37,292 bases of DNA from Pseudoflavonifractor sp. 60 (GCF_009911645.1 NZ_QWKI01000015.1:1-37292); one strand, 5' to 3'. Positions 23,817 to 32,337 are shown, numbered from the stretch's first letter. Notes: generated by a model from the sequence alone, not told the origin. Numbers and translations are program-made.

Positions 23817-24805
23817 TACTTCTTGGCCAGGTACTTGCGCAGGTCAAGAGCGACGGCCACGATGATGACCAGGCCCTGGGCAATGAAGGTGTAAGCGGGG
23901 TCCACACCCAGGAACTGCAAGCAGATCTTCAGGGCCTCAAAGACCAGAACGCCCACCAGGATCCCGGACACCCGGCCCACGCCGCCGTTGGCGGAGACGC
24001 CGCCGATGGTACAGGCGGCAATGGCCTCCAGCTCATAGCCGAAGCCGGTGGCAGTGGAGGCGCCGCCAGCCTTGGCCCCCACCAGGAAGCCGGCCAGGCC
24101 GTACATCATGCCGGCCAGCAGGTAGATGCGGATGAGGGTCGCCACCACATTGACGCCGGCCACCTGGGCGGCGGACTCGTTGCCGCCGATGGCGTACATG
24201 TACTTGCCGTGCCGGGTCTTATTGTACAGGAACAGGAAGTAGGCTCCCACGGCAACGGCGAAGAAGGCCAGGTAGGGGATCTTCATAAAGGAGCCCAGGG
24301 CCACGTTGGAGTAGCTGGACTTAAAGCCGCCCATGGGCTGGTTGTTGGTGATGATCTGGCAGGCGCCGTATACGATGGTCTGCATACCCAGGGTAGCGAT
24401 GAAGGGGGGCACCTTCAGGAAGGCGATGACGCAGCCGTTGATGGCGCCGATGATGCCCATCACCACCACCACCGCGATCAGGGCGGCCCACACGGGCACG
24501 TCAGGCAGCCAGGGCAGCATCCGGGCGGAGTAGTCCACGCTCTGGAGCAGCATAGCGGACAGACAGGCGGCCAGACCCACCTGACGGCCGGCAGACAGGT
24601 CGGTGCCCTTGGTAATCAGACAGCCGGACACGCCGCAAGCGATGATGAAGCGGGGGGACATATTGATCACCAGGTTGCTGAAATTGCGGGTTGTAAAGAA
24701 GTTCTTGCTGGTCAGACCGGTGAAGAGGGCCAGCAGCAGCACCAGCAGGATAATGGCGTTGTCTGACATAAACTTCACAACATTAAAGGAACTCTTTTTC
24801 TCCAT
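23816..24805 (-). CDS. mglC: Galactose/methyl-galactoside ABC permease MglC
   Basis: A 329-residue integral membrane protein of the BPD_transp_2 (RbsC/MglC) family, about 8-10 membrane segments. Typical marks are ACGVSGCLITKGTDLSAGRQVGLAACL, the NGCVIAFLKVPPFIATLGMQTIVYG segment, GGNESAAQVAGVNV and EAIAACTIGGVSANGGVGRVSGILVGV. It forms the channel of the mgl importer with MglA and MglB. The start at 24805 has AGGAGG 8 bases upstream; an in-frame TTG at 24826 precedes that site. Gene order B-A-C is that of classical mgl operons. Confidence 0.92.
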   Translation of the reverse strand: MEKKSSFNVVKFMSDNAIILLVLLLALFTGLTSKNFFTTRNFSNLVINMSPRFIIACGVSGCLITKGTDLSAGRQVGLAACLSAMLLQSVDYSARMLPWLPDVPVWAALIAVVVVMGIIGAINGCVIAFLKVPPFIATLGMQTIVYGACQIITNNQPMGGFKSSYSNVALGSFMKIPYLAFFAVAVGAYFLFLYNKTRHGKYMYAIGGNESAAQVAGVNVVATLIRIYLLAGMMYGLAGFLVGAKAGGASTATGFGYELEAIAACTIGGVSANGGVGRVSGILVGVLVFEALKICLQFLGVDPAYTFIAQGLVIIVAVALDLRKYLAKK

Positions 24806-24818
24806 AATTCTCTCCTCC

Positions 24819-26327
24819 TTACTCAAATTGGGTCGCCAGGGCCATAATGTTCTCCTGATTGGCGTCCTTGCCGTCGATAAAGCCGGTGACCCGACCGTCG
24901 CACATGACCATGATCCGGTCGGCCATACCGATCAGCTCGCTCATTTCGGAGGAGATCATAATGATGCTCTTGCCCTGCTTGGCCAGCTCGGCGATGATGC
25001 AGTAGATCTCATATTTGGCGCCCACGTCGATGCCTCGGGTGGGTTCATCCATGATGAACACGTCCGGGTCGTTGGCCAGCCAGCGGCTGATGAGCACCTT
25101 CTGCTGGTTGCCGCCGGACAGGGACTGGATCTGGGTCTTGGAGGAGGGGGTCTTGATGGACAGCTTGGCCACGTTGTCCTGGACCAGCTTCTCAATCTTC
25201 CCGTCATCCAGCATGATACCGCCAATGAGGTACTGATTCAGAGAGGCGATGGACACGTTGTCCGCAATGGACAGCACTCCCAGAATACCGGTGGCCCGGC
25301 GGTCCTCGGTGAGCAGGGCGATACCGTTGTCAATGGCGTCCTTGGGCTGGTTGATGTTCAGCTCCTTGCCCTTGTAGACAATACGCCCGGCGGTATGGCA
25401 CCGCAGCCCGAACAGGCCCTCCATCAGCTCGGTGCGCTGGGCCCCCACCAGGCCGGCCACACCCAGAATCTCCCCCTTGCGCACCGAGAAGGTGGCGTGG
25501 CGGAAGCTTTTGGGGTTGATGGAGGTGAAGTCCTCCACCTGGAAGACGGCCTCGCCGGGGACGTTCTCCCGCTTGGGGTACAGGTCGGTGAGCTCCCGGC
25601 CCACCATCTTGGTAATGATAAAGTCGGTGGTCAGCTCTTTGGCGTTCCAGGTGCCCACATACTGGCCGTCCCGCATGATGGTCACCTCGTCGGTGATGCG
25701 GAGGATCTCGTCCATCTTGTGGGAGATGTACACAATGGACACGCCCTTTTCCCGCAGCTCATTGACGATGGTGAACAGGGCCTCCACCTCGGCGGCGGTT
25801 AGGGAGGAGGTGGGCTCGTCCAGGATAAGCACCTTACAGTCGGCGGACACCGCCTTGGCGATCTCCACCAGCTGCATCTGGGAGACGCTGAGGGTCCCCA
25901 GCTTGGCCCTGGGGTCGTAGTTCAGGTGGACCTCCTTCAGGACCCGAGCGGCGTCCTCATACATCTTGTCGTGGTCGATGACGGTAATGGGCCCGAACCG
26001 CTTGACCGGGTACCGGCCCACATAGATGTTCTCGCCGATGGACCGCTCTGGAATGGGCTGGAGCTCCTGGTGGACCATGGCTATGCCCCGGTTCAGAGCG
26101 TCCAGGGGGCCGTTGATGGACACCTTCTCCCCCTCGTAGATCACTTCGCCCTCGTCCATGTGATAGATGCCGAACATACACTTCATCAGCGTGGACTTGC
26201 CGGCGCCGTTCTCCCCCATCAGGGCGTGGACGGTGCCGGGGCGAAGCTTGAGCTGGGCGTGATTCAGGGCCTTGACGCCGGGGAAGGTCTTGACCACCTC
26301 ACGCATTTCCAAACGATATTCTGACAA
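24819..26327 (-). CDS. mglA: Galactose/methyl-galactoside ABC ATPase MglA
   Basis: A 502-residue duplicated ABC ATPase of the sugar (CUT2) class. Half one has Walker A GENGAGKSTL, signature LSVSQMQLVEIAKA and Walker B VLILDEPTSSL. Half two has the degenerate site usual for this class (GVAGLVGAQRTELMEGLFG), signature LSGGNQQKVLISRWL and FIMDEPTRGIDVGAK. It powers the mgl importer. The likely start is TTG at 26327 (TTG TCA GAA TAT), with GAGGGGG 8 bases upstream; a longer frame to 26438 runs through the intergenic inverted repeat and is rejected. It lies 13 bases before mglC. Confidence 0.93.
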   Translation of the reverse strand: MSEYRLEMREVVKTFPGVKALNHAQLKLRPGTVHALMGENGAGKSTLMKCMFGIYHMDEGEVIYEGEKVSINGPLDALNRGIAMVHQELQPIPERSIGENIYVGRYPVKRFGPITVIDHDKMYEDAARVLKEVHLNYDPRAKLGTLSVSQMQLVEIAKAVSADCKVLILDEPTSSLTAAEVEALFTIVNELREKGVSIVYISHKMDEILRITDEVTIMRDGQYVGTWNAKELTTDFIITKMVGRELTDLYPKRENVPGEAVFQVEDFTSINPKSFRHATFSVRKGEILGVAGLVGAQRTELMEGLFGLRCHTAGRIVYKGKELNINQPKDAIDNGIALLTEDRRATGILGVLSIADNVSIASLNQYLIGGIMLDDGKIEKLVQDNVAKLSIKTPSSKTQIQSLSGGNQQKVLISRWLANDPDVFIMDEPTRGIDVGAKYEIYCIIAELAKQGKSIIMISSEMSELIGMADRIMVMCDGRVTGFIDGKDANQENIMALATQFE

Positions 26328-26372
26328 TTCACGTTCCCCCTCTTCTTTAAAACAGATCGGCTCACAGCTCCG

Positions 26373-26446
26373 GTGTAGGGCGCGACGACCCCCCGCGCCG
26401 CTTCTCCGGCGGACCGGGACGGCGTGCCGGGTCGTCACACCCTACA
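26373..26446. repeat. Intergenic inverted-repeat element between mglB and mglA
   Basis: Outer arms GTGTAGGGCGCGACGACC (26373-26390) and GGTCGTCACACCCTACAG-like (26429-26446) pair with few mismatches around a GC-rich centre. The layout matches the small palindromic intergenic repeats frequent in high-GC clostridia. Inserted inside an operon, it would form a large RNA hairpin upstream of mglA. Confidence 0.6.
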
Positions 26447-26462
26447 GACACGGGGTCAAGAA

Positions 26463-26490
26463 GGGTGCGTGCGCACCTGCGCACGCACCC
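26463..26490 (-). terminator. Intra-operon hairpin after mglB (attenuator candidate)
   Basis: Perfect 12-base arms GGGTGCGTGCGC and GCGCACGCACCC with a 4-base loop lie 24 bases after the mglB stop. On the minus strand only TTCTTG follows, so termination should be partial. This would leave binding protein made in excess over MglA and MglC, as known for many sugar operons. Confidence 0.65.
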
Positions 26491-26513
26491 TGTTTCAGTC
26501 CTGTCTGCAATAA

Positions 26514-27578
26514 TTACTTCACAAACTCAGAGGCGTTGTCGGGAGTCACCTTCACATAGTCCACGTAAACGCTCTGGTTGCCGGCGGAGTAGGTGGCGCC
26601 GCCCAGCAGCAGCTCCATCTGGTTGACCGCCTCGGTGGCCTGACCCACGGCGTCGTTGAGGACGGTGCCGGTCATGTTGCCGTTCATAACCTCGTTGAGG
26701 GCGGCGTCCAGGGCGTCCACGCCCACCAGGTAGATGTCCTCATTGACCTTGCGGCCGGCAGCCTGGATGGACTGGAGGGCGCCGATGGCCATGTCGTCGT
26801 TGTTGCAGAACACCACTTCGATCTGGTCGCCGAACTGGGCCAGGTCGTTGGCGCAGATGGTCTGGCCCTTCTCACGGTCCCAGTCGCCGCGCTGCAGGTC
26901 CAGCTGCTCCACCTCGATGCCGGCGTCCTTCAGAGCGCCCACGGAGTACTCGGTACGCAGCTGAGCGTCAATGTTCTCGGGGTCGCCCTGGATCATGATG
27001 TAGGAGACCTTGCCGTCGCCGTTGATGTCGCCCTTATTGGGGGTCTCCAGAATCAGCTCGCCCTGGAAGGTGCCGGACTGGGCGGCGTCGCAGCCCACAT
27101 AGACCAGGCGGTCATAGGCGGCCATCTGATCGGCGGTGGGCTCGCGGTTGATGAGCACGGTGGGGATGTTGGCGGCCTTCACGGTGGCGATGATGGAGTC
27201 AGCCGCGGAGGTCATGCAGGGGTTGATAATCAGAGCGTCCACACCCTGGGTGATGAAGGTGTTGATCTGCTCGTTCTGCTTGGACTGGTCGTTATTGCCG
27301 TCCACGGTGGTGACCTGGTAGCCCTTGCCCTTCAGGATCTCGGTGAGGGCGTTGCGGTAGGTGGTCATAAAGGCGTCGTCGAACTTGTAGATGCACACGC
27401 CCACGGTGCCGCCGCCTTCCGGCGCATCGGGGATGCTGGCCGTCACGGAGCTGCCGCCGCTGGGCTGGGAGCCGCCCGCAGAGCTGCCGCCGCCGGTGCT
27501 GTTGTTGCCGCCGCCGCAGCCGGCCAGCAGGCCCAGACTCATCACGACAGCCAGTGCAAGAGCAAGTGTCTTTTTCAT
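26514..27578 (-). CDS. mglB: Galactose/glucose-binding lipoprotein MglB
   Basis: A 354-residue substrate-binding lipoprotein: signal peptide, lipobox LLAGC (C21), then a Gly/Ser-rich linker. Family marks are VCIYKFDDAFMTTYRNAL, VLINREP, the calcium loop DINGDGKVSY (D184-S192), MIQGDPENIDAQLRTEYSVGAL, FCNNDDMAIGALQSI, VGVDALDAAL and GTVLNDAVGQATEAV. It captures galactose or glucose for MglA-MglC. AGGAGG lies 8 bases before the ATG. It is first in the operon, before an attenuator hairpin, and is a paralogue of the binding protein at 16958-18055. Confidence 0.93.
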   Translation of the reverse strand: MKKTLALALAVVMSLGLLAGCGGGNNSTGGGSSAGGSQPSGGSSVTASIPDAPEGGGTVGVCIYKFDDAFMTTYRNALTEILKGKGYQVTTVDGNNDQSKQNEQINTFITQGVDALIINPCMTSAADSIIATVKAANIPTVLINREPTADQMAAYDRLVYVGCDAAQSGTFQGELILETPNKGDINGDGKVSYIMIQGDPENIDAQLRTEYSVGALKDAGIEVEQLDLQRGDWDREKGQTICANDLAQFGDQIEVVFCNNDDMAIGALQSIQAAGRKVNEDIYLVGVDALDAALNEVMNGNMTGTVLNDAVGQATEAVNQMELLLGGATYSAGNQSVYVDYVKVTPDNASEFVK

Positions 27579-27611
27579 TCTTCGTTCCTCCTAAAAATAA
27601 TAGTAGGTTTT

Positions 27612-27634
27612 GGATGGAGCTTCCGGCTTCATCC
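27612..27634. promoter_or_regulatory. Leader hairpin of the mgl transcript
   Basis: GGATGGAGC (27612-27620), loop TTCCG, GCTTCATCC (27626-27634), one G-T pair. It lies 34 bases upstream of mglB, so it should be in the mRNA leader. A convincing -35/-10 for mglB in 27640-27735 was not found, although TAAAAT occurs on the minus strand at 27649-27644; the promoter may depend on an activator such as the YesN-type regulator. Confidence 0.4.
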
Positions 27635-27735
27635 GCACCATACATTTTAGAGGCTGACCGGAAAAAAAACGATAGAAAATTCTTGGATGAATCCTGAAAA
27701 AACTTTGTTCTTTCTCTCCGGCGGCTCAGAAACCC

Positions 27736-27764
27736 TTGCCCGCTGCGGGCTGGTATGTTATAAT
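27736..27764 (+). promoter_or_regulatory. Promoter of galK-galT with palindrome in the spacer
   Basis: TTGCCC (27736-27741) and perfect TATAAT (27759-27764) are 17 bases apart, with a TGT extension. The spacer holds the perfect palindrome GCCCGCTGCGGGC (27738-27750), overlapping the -35, a likely regulator-binding site. Confidence 0.75.
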
Positions 27765-27846
27765 CAGCTCACTTAGAGCGCGGCTGTCCCCCAAGGTTCC
27801 GGGAGCGGTCTCCCCCAGCCGAATATTGAGAAAGAGGTGACCTCCT

Positions 27847-29148
27847 TTGAGCTCTTGTACTTCTCTCCTCGAGGCCCTGCAGGCTGGCGCCCATGACAAA
27901 GCCCTGGCCGCCCTGTACGCCCTGGACGGCAGACCGGAAAGCCTGGACGGAGCCCGCCGTCGGGCCTGCCATGTGGTCCAGTCCCTGATGGACGCCTTCT
28001 CCCCTGCCCAGAACTCCAACGCAGCCCTCTTCAGCGGTCCTGGCCGCACCGAGATCGGCGGAAATCACACCGACCACCAGCACGGCCACGTGCTGTGCGG
28101 CAGCGTGGACATGGATATGCTGGCCTGCGCCGTCCCCAACGGCGGCGGCAGCGTCCGCATCCTGTCGGAGGGCTACCCCGCTCTGGAGGTGAGTTTGGAT
28201 GACCTGGAGGTGAAGCCCCAGGAGGCCAACACCTCCGCCGCCCTGGTGCGGGGGGTTGCCGCCAAGGTGCGTGAGCTGGGCTATCCCCTGGCCGGCTTTG
28301 ACGCCTATGTCTCCTCCACTGTGCTGTCCGGGTCCGGCCTCAGCTCCTCCGCCGCCTATGAGACGCTGGTGGGCAATATCTTCAACCACTTCTGCTGCGG
28401 CGGTGCGCTGGACCCTGTGACCATCGCCAAAATCGGCCAGTACGCCGAAAACGTCTACTTCGGCAAGCCCTGCGGCCTGATGGACCAGATGGGCTCCTCG
28501 GTGGGCGGGGCGGTGTTTATCGACTTCAACGACCCCGCCAATCCGGTGGTGGAGCGGGTGGATTACGATTTCACAAAATCCGGCCACGTGCTGTGCATTG
28601 TGGACACCGCCTCCAGCCATGGCGACCTCACCGACGACTACGCCGACATCACCCGGGAGATGGGGGCAGTGGCCGCCCACTTCGGCAAAAAGGTGCTGCG
28701 GGAGGTCCCCTTGGAGGAGTACTCCGCCGCCATTCCCGCCCTGCGGAAGGAGTACGGCGACCGGGCGGTGCTCCGGGCTATGCACTTCTACGGTGACGAC
28801 TGCCGGGCTGTCCAGGAGGCCGCCGCCTTGAAAGCAGGGACTTTTGAAGCTTTTTTGAATCTAGTCAACGCCTCCGGGCACTCCTCCTCCCTCCTGCTGC
28901 AAAACACCTGGTCCATCCACGACCCCCGGCAGCAGGCCATCCCCCTGGCTCTGACCACGGGCGAGTACCTGCTGGACGGCATGGGGGCTATCCGGGTCCA
29001 CGGCGGCGGCTTCGCCGGGACCATCCAGGCCTTTGTGCCGGAGGAGTACCTCACGGTATTTAAAACTGGTATGGAGAAGCTGTTCGGCGAGGGCAAATGC
29101 CACGTCCTCCACATCCGTCCCCAGGGCGGGTGCGTGGTGGCGGAATAA
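27847..29148 (+). CDS. galK: Galactokinase
   Basis: A 433-residue GHMP kinase that phosphorylates galactose to galactose-1-phosphate with ATP. The galactokinase signature GRTEIGGNHTDHQHG is at about 66-80, the GHMP ATP loop VLSGSGLSSSAAYE at about 159-172, and the C-terminal GHMP motif is RVHGGGFAGTIQAF. The start is TTG at 27847, with AGGTGA 6-7 bases upstream; that site sits in a small perfect palindrome (GAGGTGACCTC), which could limit translation. No better start is near. galT follows 12 bases after the stop. The substrate fits the mgl importer encoded divergently. Confidence 0.94.
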   Translation: MSSCTSLLEALQAGAHDKALAALYALDGRPESLDGARRRACHVVQSLMDAFSPAQNSNAALFSGPGRTEIGGNHTDHQHGHVLCGSVDMDMLACAVPNGGGSVRILSEGYPALEVSLDDLEVKPQEANTSAALVRGVAAKVRELGYPLAGFDAYVSSTVLSGSGLSSSAAYETLVGNIFNHFCCGGALDPVTIAKIGQYAENVYFGKPCGLMDQMGSSVGGAVFIDFNDPANPVVERVDYDFTKSGHVLCIVDTASSHGDLTDDYADITREMGAVAAHFGKKVLREVPLEEYSAAIPALRKEYGDRAVLRAMHFYGDDCRAVQEAAALKAGTFEAFLNLVNASGHSSSLLLQNTWSIHDPRQQAIPLALTTGEYLLDGMGAIRVHGGGFAGTIQAFVPEEYLTVFKTGMEKLFGEGKCHVLHIRPQGGCVVAE

Positions 29149-29160
29149 GGAGGGAGAACT

Positions 29161-30657
29161 ATGATTGACATTGCTGTTGCCAAGCTGACAGACTACGCCA
29201 CGTACGCCGGGCTGATTGAGGAGTGCGACTATATCTGGGCGGTCAACACAATACTGGATGTGCTAAAACTGGACAGTTATACGGAACCGGAGCGCACCTG
29301 GGACCCGGCGGACATCCAGCTGGCCCCTATTCTGGAGGAGCTGCTGGACGACGCCTATGCCCGTGGGGTCCTCACCGAGAACTCGGTGGTCTACCGGGAC
29401 CTGTTCGACACCGAAATCATGGGCCGCATTATCCCCCGCCCCGCCCTGGTCATCGGCCTGTTCCAAAAGCTCTATGAGAAGTCCCCCAAGCGGGCCACCG
29501 ACTGGTACTACAAATTCAGCCAGGACACCAACTACATCCGCCGGGACCGCATTGCCAGGGATATGCAGTGGAAGGCCCCCACCGAGTATGGGGAGCTGGA
29601 CATTACCATCAATCTGTCCAAGCCAGAGAAGGACCCCAAGGCCATTGCGGCGGCAAAAAACCTCCCCGCCTCCGCCTACCCCCGGTGCCAGCTGTGCGCC
29701 GAGAATGAGGGCTACGCCGGCCGGGTCAACCACCCCGCCCGGCAGAACCACCGGGTGATCCCCATTGAGATCAACGGCTCCCCCTGGTTTTTGCAGTACT
29801 CCCCTTATGTCTACTACAACGAGCACTGCATCTGCTTCAACCGTGTCCACACCCCCATGAAAATCGACCGGGCCTGCTTCGCCAAGCTGCTGGACTTTGT
29901 GCGCCAGTTCCCCCACTACTTCGTGGGCTCCAACGCCGACCTGCCCATTGTGGGCGGCTCCATTTTGGCCCACGACCACTTCCAGGGGGGGCGGTACACC
30001 TTCGCTATGGAAAAAGCTCCGGTGGAGACCCCCTTCACCTTCCCCGGCTTTGAGGACGTTGCCGCCGGCATCGTGAAGTGGCCCATGTCGGTCATCCGCA
30101 TCTCCTCCGAGAACCCGGAGCGGCTCATCGACCTGGCGGACAAGATCCTCGCCGCCTGGCGGGGCTACACCGACGAATCCGCCTTTATCTTCGCGGAGAC
30201 GGAGGACGAACCCCACAACACCATAACCCCCATCGCCCGGCGGCGAGGGGAGAAGTATGAGCTGGACCTGGTGCTGCGCAACAACATTACAACCCCTGAG
30301 CACCCCCTGGGGGTCTACCACCCCCACGCTGAGCTCCACCACATTAAAAAGGAGAACATCGGCCTCATCGAGGTGATGGGACTGGCCGTCCTCCCCGCCC
30401 GGCTAAAGGAGGAGCTGGCGGCGGTGGCGGACTGCCTGGCCAGCGGCGGCGACCTGCGGGCCAGCGAGCTCACCGCAAAGCACGCCGATTGGGCGGAGTC
30501 CTTCGCAGGAAACTACGCCATAACCCGGGAGAACGCCCTGGATATCGTCCAGAAGGAGACTGGCCTGGTGTTCGCCCAGGTGCTGGAGCACGCCGGAGTC
30601 TACAAGCGCACCCCCCAGGGCGAAGAGGCCTTCCTCCGCTTCCTGAACAGTCTGTAA
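29161..30657 (+). CDS. galT: UDP-glucose:hexose-1-phosphate uridylyltransferase (Firmicutes type)
   Basis: A 498-residue enzyme of the long Firmicutes GalT class (about 490-500 residues, unrelated in length to the ~350-residue E. coli type). It swaps UMP between UDP-glucose and galactose-1-phosphate. Visible family segments are PRCQLCAENEGYAGRVNHPARQNHR, WFLQYSPYVYYNEHCI, LPIVGGSILAHDHFQGG and HAELHHIKKENIGLIEVMGLAVLP; the histidines in AHDHFQGG and HAELHH are the likely catalytic region. GGAGG is 6-7 bases upstream of the ATG. With galK it completes the first two Leloir steps; galE is not in the window. Confidence 0.95.
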   Translation: MIDIAVAKLTDYATYAGLIEECDYIWAVNTILDVLKLDSYTEPERTWDPADIQLAPILEELLDDAYARGVLTENSVVYRDLFDTEIMGRIIPRPALVIGLFQKLYEKSPKRATDWYYKFSQDTNYIRRDRIARDMQWKAPTEYGELDITINLSKPEKDPKAIAAAKNLPASAYPRCQLCAENEGYAGRVNHPARQNHRVIPIEINGSPWFLQYSPYVYYNEHCICFNRVHTPMKIDRACFAKLLDFVRQFPHYFVGSNADLPIVGGSILAHDHFQGGRYTFAMEKAPVETPFTFPGFEDVAAGIVKWPMSVIRISSENPERLIDLADKILAAWRGYTDESAFIFAETEDEPHNTITPIARRRGEKYELDLVLRNNITTPEHPLGVYHPHAELHHIKKENIGLIEVMGLAVLPARLKEELAAVADCLASGGDLRASELTAKHADWAESFAGNYAITRENALDIVQKETGLVFAQVLEHAGVYKRTPQGEEAFLRFLNSL

Positions 30658-30663
30658 GAAACC

Positions 30664-30710
30664 GCCCCGCCCTCTTGTCCAAAGGGGGCGGGGCTGCTGA
30701 CGCTGTTTTT
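30664..30710 (+). terminator. Probable terminator after galT
   Basis: Perfect arms GCCCCGCCC (30664-30672) and GGGCGGGGC (30686-30694). TTTTT follows 11 bases later, so it is imperfectly placed. Confidence 0.6.
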
Positions 30711-30786
30711 AAAATTTAATTCGTAAAGTATCTTTTGTGGGGTGGGACGACCCTAGCCTGCCGCTTTATGGCCCTGCGCCAGCAGG

Positions 30787-30912
30787 GTCTGGCCCCTTTG
30801 AAAAGGGGCGGAGGCGAAGCCGGTGGGGATTGACTTGCAGGCACTGCTTCTACTTGAAATCTGAAATAGAAGCAGCTTTCCTAAGACACTTCCCCGCCCT
30901 CGCTTCGCTTGT
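30787..30912. repeat. Palindromic intergenic repeat, copy B
   Basis: GGCCCCTTTGAAAAGGGG, GAAGCCGGTGGGGATTGAC, a central GCTTCTA...TAGAAGC hairpin (30846-30873) and CTAAGACA..TCCCCGC are shared with copies C and D. The right end is diverged: the CCCCCTTT..AAAGGGGG hairpin is missing and the sequence runs into unrelated bases near 30912. Lies in the galT-queT gap. Confidence 0.8.
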
Positions 30913-31003
30913 GCGCTCCTGCGGCATCACAAGGTGGAACTGCCCCGGCCCGTCCTACAATTTTTCTCTACTTTACGAATTGAAGTGTTTTTAAAATTAC
31001 AGG

Positions 31004-31032
31004 TGGACAAACCGCCGCAGCTGTGATAAAAT
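31004..31032 (+). promoter_or_regulatory. Promoter of queT
   Basis: TGGACA (31004-31009) and TAAAAT (31027-31032) with a 17-base spacer and a TGA extension before the -10. The riboswitch candidate begins directly at the -10 edge. Confidence 0.6.
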
Positions 31033-31147
31033 ACCGATTGACGAGTTTATACCATCTCGTCCAAGCACAGAAGCGTCCCACCCGCTGCGAGGGGGGATTC
31101 TGTGTTCGTTCGGCGCAATTTGCCGTTCTCTAAACAAAAAATGGAGG
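31033..31147 (+). ncRNA. Candidate preQ1 (class III-like) riboswitch upstream of queT
   Basis: Structured leader: stem GACGAG / CTCGTC (31040-31045, 31056-31061), stem CACAGAA / TTCTGTG (31066-31072, 31098-31104) with an inner C-rich/G-rich pairing, and stem CGGC / GCCG (31111-31114, 31122-31125). The loop bases CAATT (31116-31120) can pair with GATTG (31036-31040) to make a pseudoknot. An A-rich stretch then leads to the GGAGG of queT (31143-31147). preQ1-III riboswitches are known in Ruminococcaceae in front of queT. The class assignment is by layout and context only. Confidence 0.55.
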
Positions 31148-31154
31148 TTTTTTT

Positions 31155-31670
31155 ATGCACAGATTTACCATTCGGGACCTGACCCTGGCGGCGCTGTTGG
31201 CGGCGGTATATGCCGTGCTGACGGTGGCGCTGCCCATCCCCCAGTACAGCGGCGTACAGCTGCGGGTAGCCGAGGCCATGACGGTGCTGCCCTTTCTGTT
31301 CCCCGCCGCCACGCCGGGACTGTTTGTGGGCTGTATCATCGCCAACCTGTTTTCCCCCTATCCGCTGGACATTCTATGCGGGTCGCTGGCCACTCTGCTG
31401 GCCTGTCTGCTGACCCAGCGTATGCCCAACCGCTGGCTGGCCGCGCTGCCGCCGGTGGTGTGCAACGCGGTGATCGTAGGGGCGGAGATCGCCTGGTTTG
31501 AAACGGGCTTTGGCCCCGGCTTCCTCCCGGCCTACGCCTTTAACGCCTTCACCGTGGGGCTGGGGGAGCTGATCGCCTGCTTCCTTCTGGGGGAACTGCT
31601 GCTGGCCGTTCTGCCCAAGGCTCCCGTTCTGCGGCCCTATATGCAGCAGAGCCGCCTGGTCCATATGTAA
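31155..31670 (+). CDS. queT: Queuosine-precursor transporter QueT (ECF S-component)
   Basis: A 171-residue membrane protein with about 5-6 membrane segments. The N-terminus FTIRDLTLAALLAAVYAVLTVALPIPQYSGVQLRVAEAMTVLPFLFP and NLFSPYPLDILCGSLATLLA are typical of QueT. As an ECF substrate-binding component it would take up preQ1 or queuine with shared energising subunits encoded elsewhere. GGAGG is 7 bases before the ATG. The structured leader suggests control by preQ1. Confidence 0.92.
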   Translation: MHRFTIRDLTLAALLAAVYAVLTVALPIPQYSGVQLRVAEAMTVLPFLFPAATPGLFVGCIIANLFSPYPLDILCGSLATLLACLLTQRMPNRWLAALPPVVCNAVIVGAEIAWFETGFGPGFLPAYAFNAFTVGLGELIACFLLGELLLAVLPKAPVLRPYMQQSRLVHM

Positions 31671-31673
31671 CAC

Positions 31674-31707
31674 AAAGACCGCCCGGATCGTTCCAGGCGG
31701 TCTTTTT
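31674..31707. terminator. Terminator between convergent queT and HD hydrolase genes
   Basis: Arms AAAGACCGCC (31674-31683) and GGCGGTCTTT (31696-31705) with TTTTT on the plus strand and an A-rich left side, so it may work in both directions. Confidence 0.88.
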
Positions 31708-31719
31708 GTTGGCGGCGGG

Positions 31720-32304
31720 TCAGTCCTCCCCCTCCAGGAAGTAGGACGCCTCCATATCGGCGGTGGCCAGGGCAAAGGCCAGCGGGTATTTCTGAAGGGC
31801 CTGGCCCACGGTGCGGTTGTCCTCCGGACCGGAGAAGCCCATGTGCCAGCGGATGGCCATTGCCTCCTCTCGGGTCAGACGGATGAAGCCGTTGGTGATG
31901 TACACGCTCTTCTCGCCGTGGCCGTAGGGCAGGGGGTCGTCGAAGGTGTAGCTGGGGACCTTCTCCCACTGGCCGGTGGCGTCGTTCTTCACGTTGCGGA
32001 AGCCCTTTTTGTAGCAGCCGATTTTGCACAGGTCGTGACACAGGGCCACAATGGCGACAGACTCGGCGGTGTAGTCCAGGCCGTACAGCTCCTGCACCCG
32101 CTCCCGCTGGAGGTAGTCCACCAGGCAGTGGTACACGTTCAGACTGTGCTCACACAGGCCGCCGTCGTGGGCCCCGTGGTACCGGGCGGAGGCGGGGGCG
32201 GTGAAGAAGTCGCTTTTGTGCTCCAGGTAGTCCAGCAGCTTGTCTGCCCCCTCCCGGGTGATATTGGCCTTAAAAATCTCAATAAATTCCTCTTTATAAG
32301 ACAT
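31720..32304 (-). CDS. HD-domain phosphohydrolase
   Basis: A 194-residue soluble protein with an HD metal site: H43, H53 (GLCEHSLNVYH), then the HD pair H90-D91 in ALCHDLCKIG with K94 following. Such proteins hydrolyse phosphate esters, often of nucleotides; the substrate is not clear. The C-terminal half (EAMAIRWHMGFSGPEDNR and ATADMEASYFLEGED) resembles the small HD hydrolases of Clostridia. AAGGAG lies about 9 bases upstream of the ATG, and it has its own promoter at 32338-32366. Confidence 0.82.
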   Translation of the reverse strand: MSYKEEFIEIFKANITREGADKLLDYLEHKSDFFTAPASARYHGAHDGGLCEHSLNVYHCLVDYLQRERVQELYGLDYTAESVAIVALCHDLCKIGCYKKGFRNVKNDATGQWEKVPSYTFDDPLPYGHGEKSVYITNGFIRLTREEAMAIRWHMGFSGPEDNRTVGQALQKYPLAFALATADMEASYFLEGED

Positions 32305-32337
32305 TGGGTCATCTCCTTCTTTCCAGTGATGGAAATC

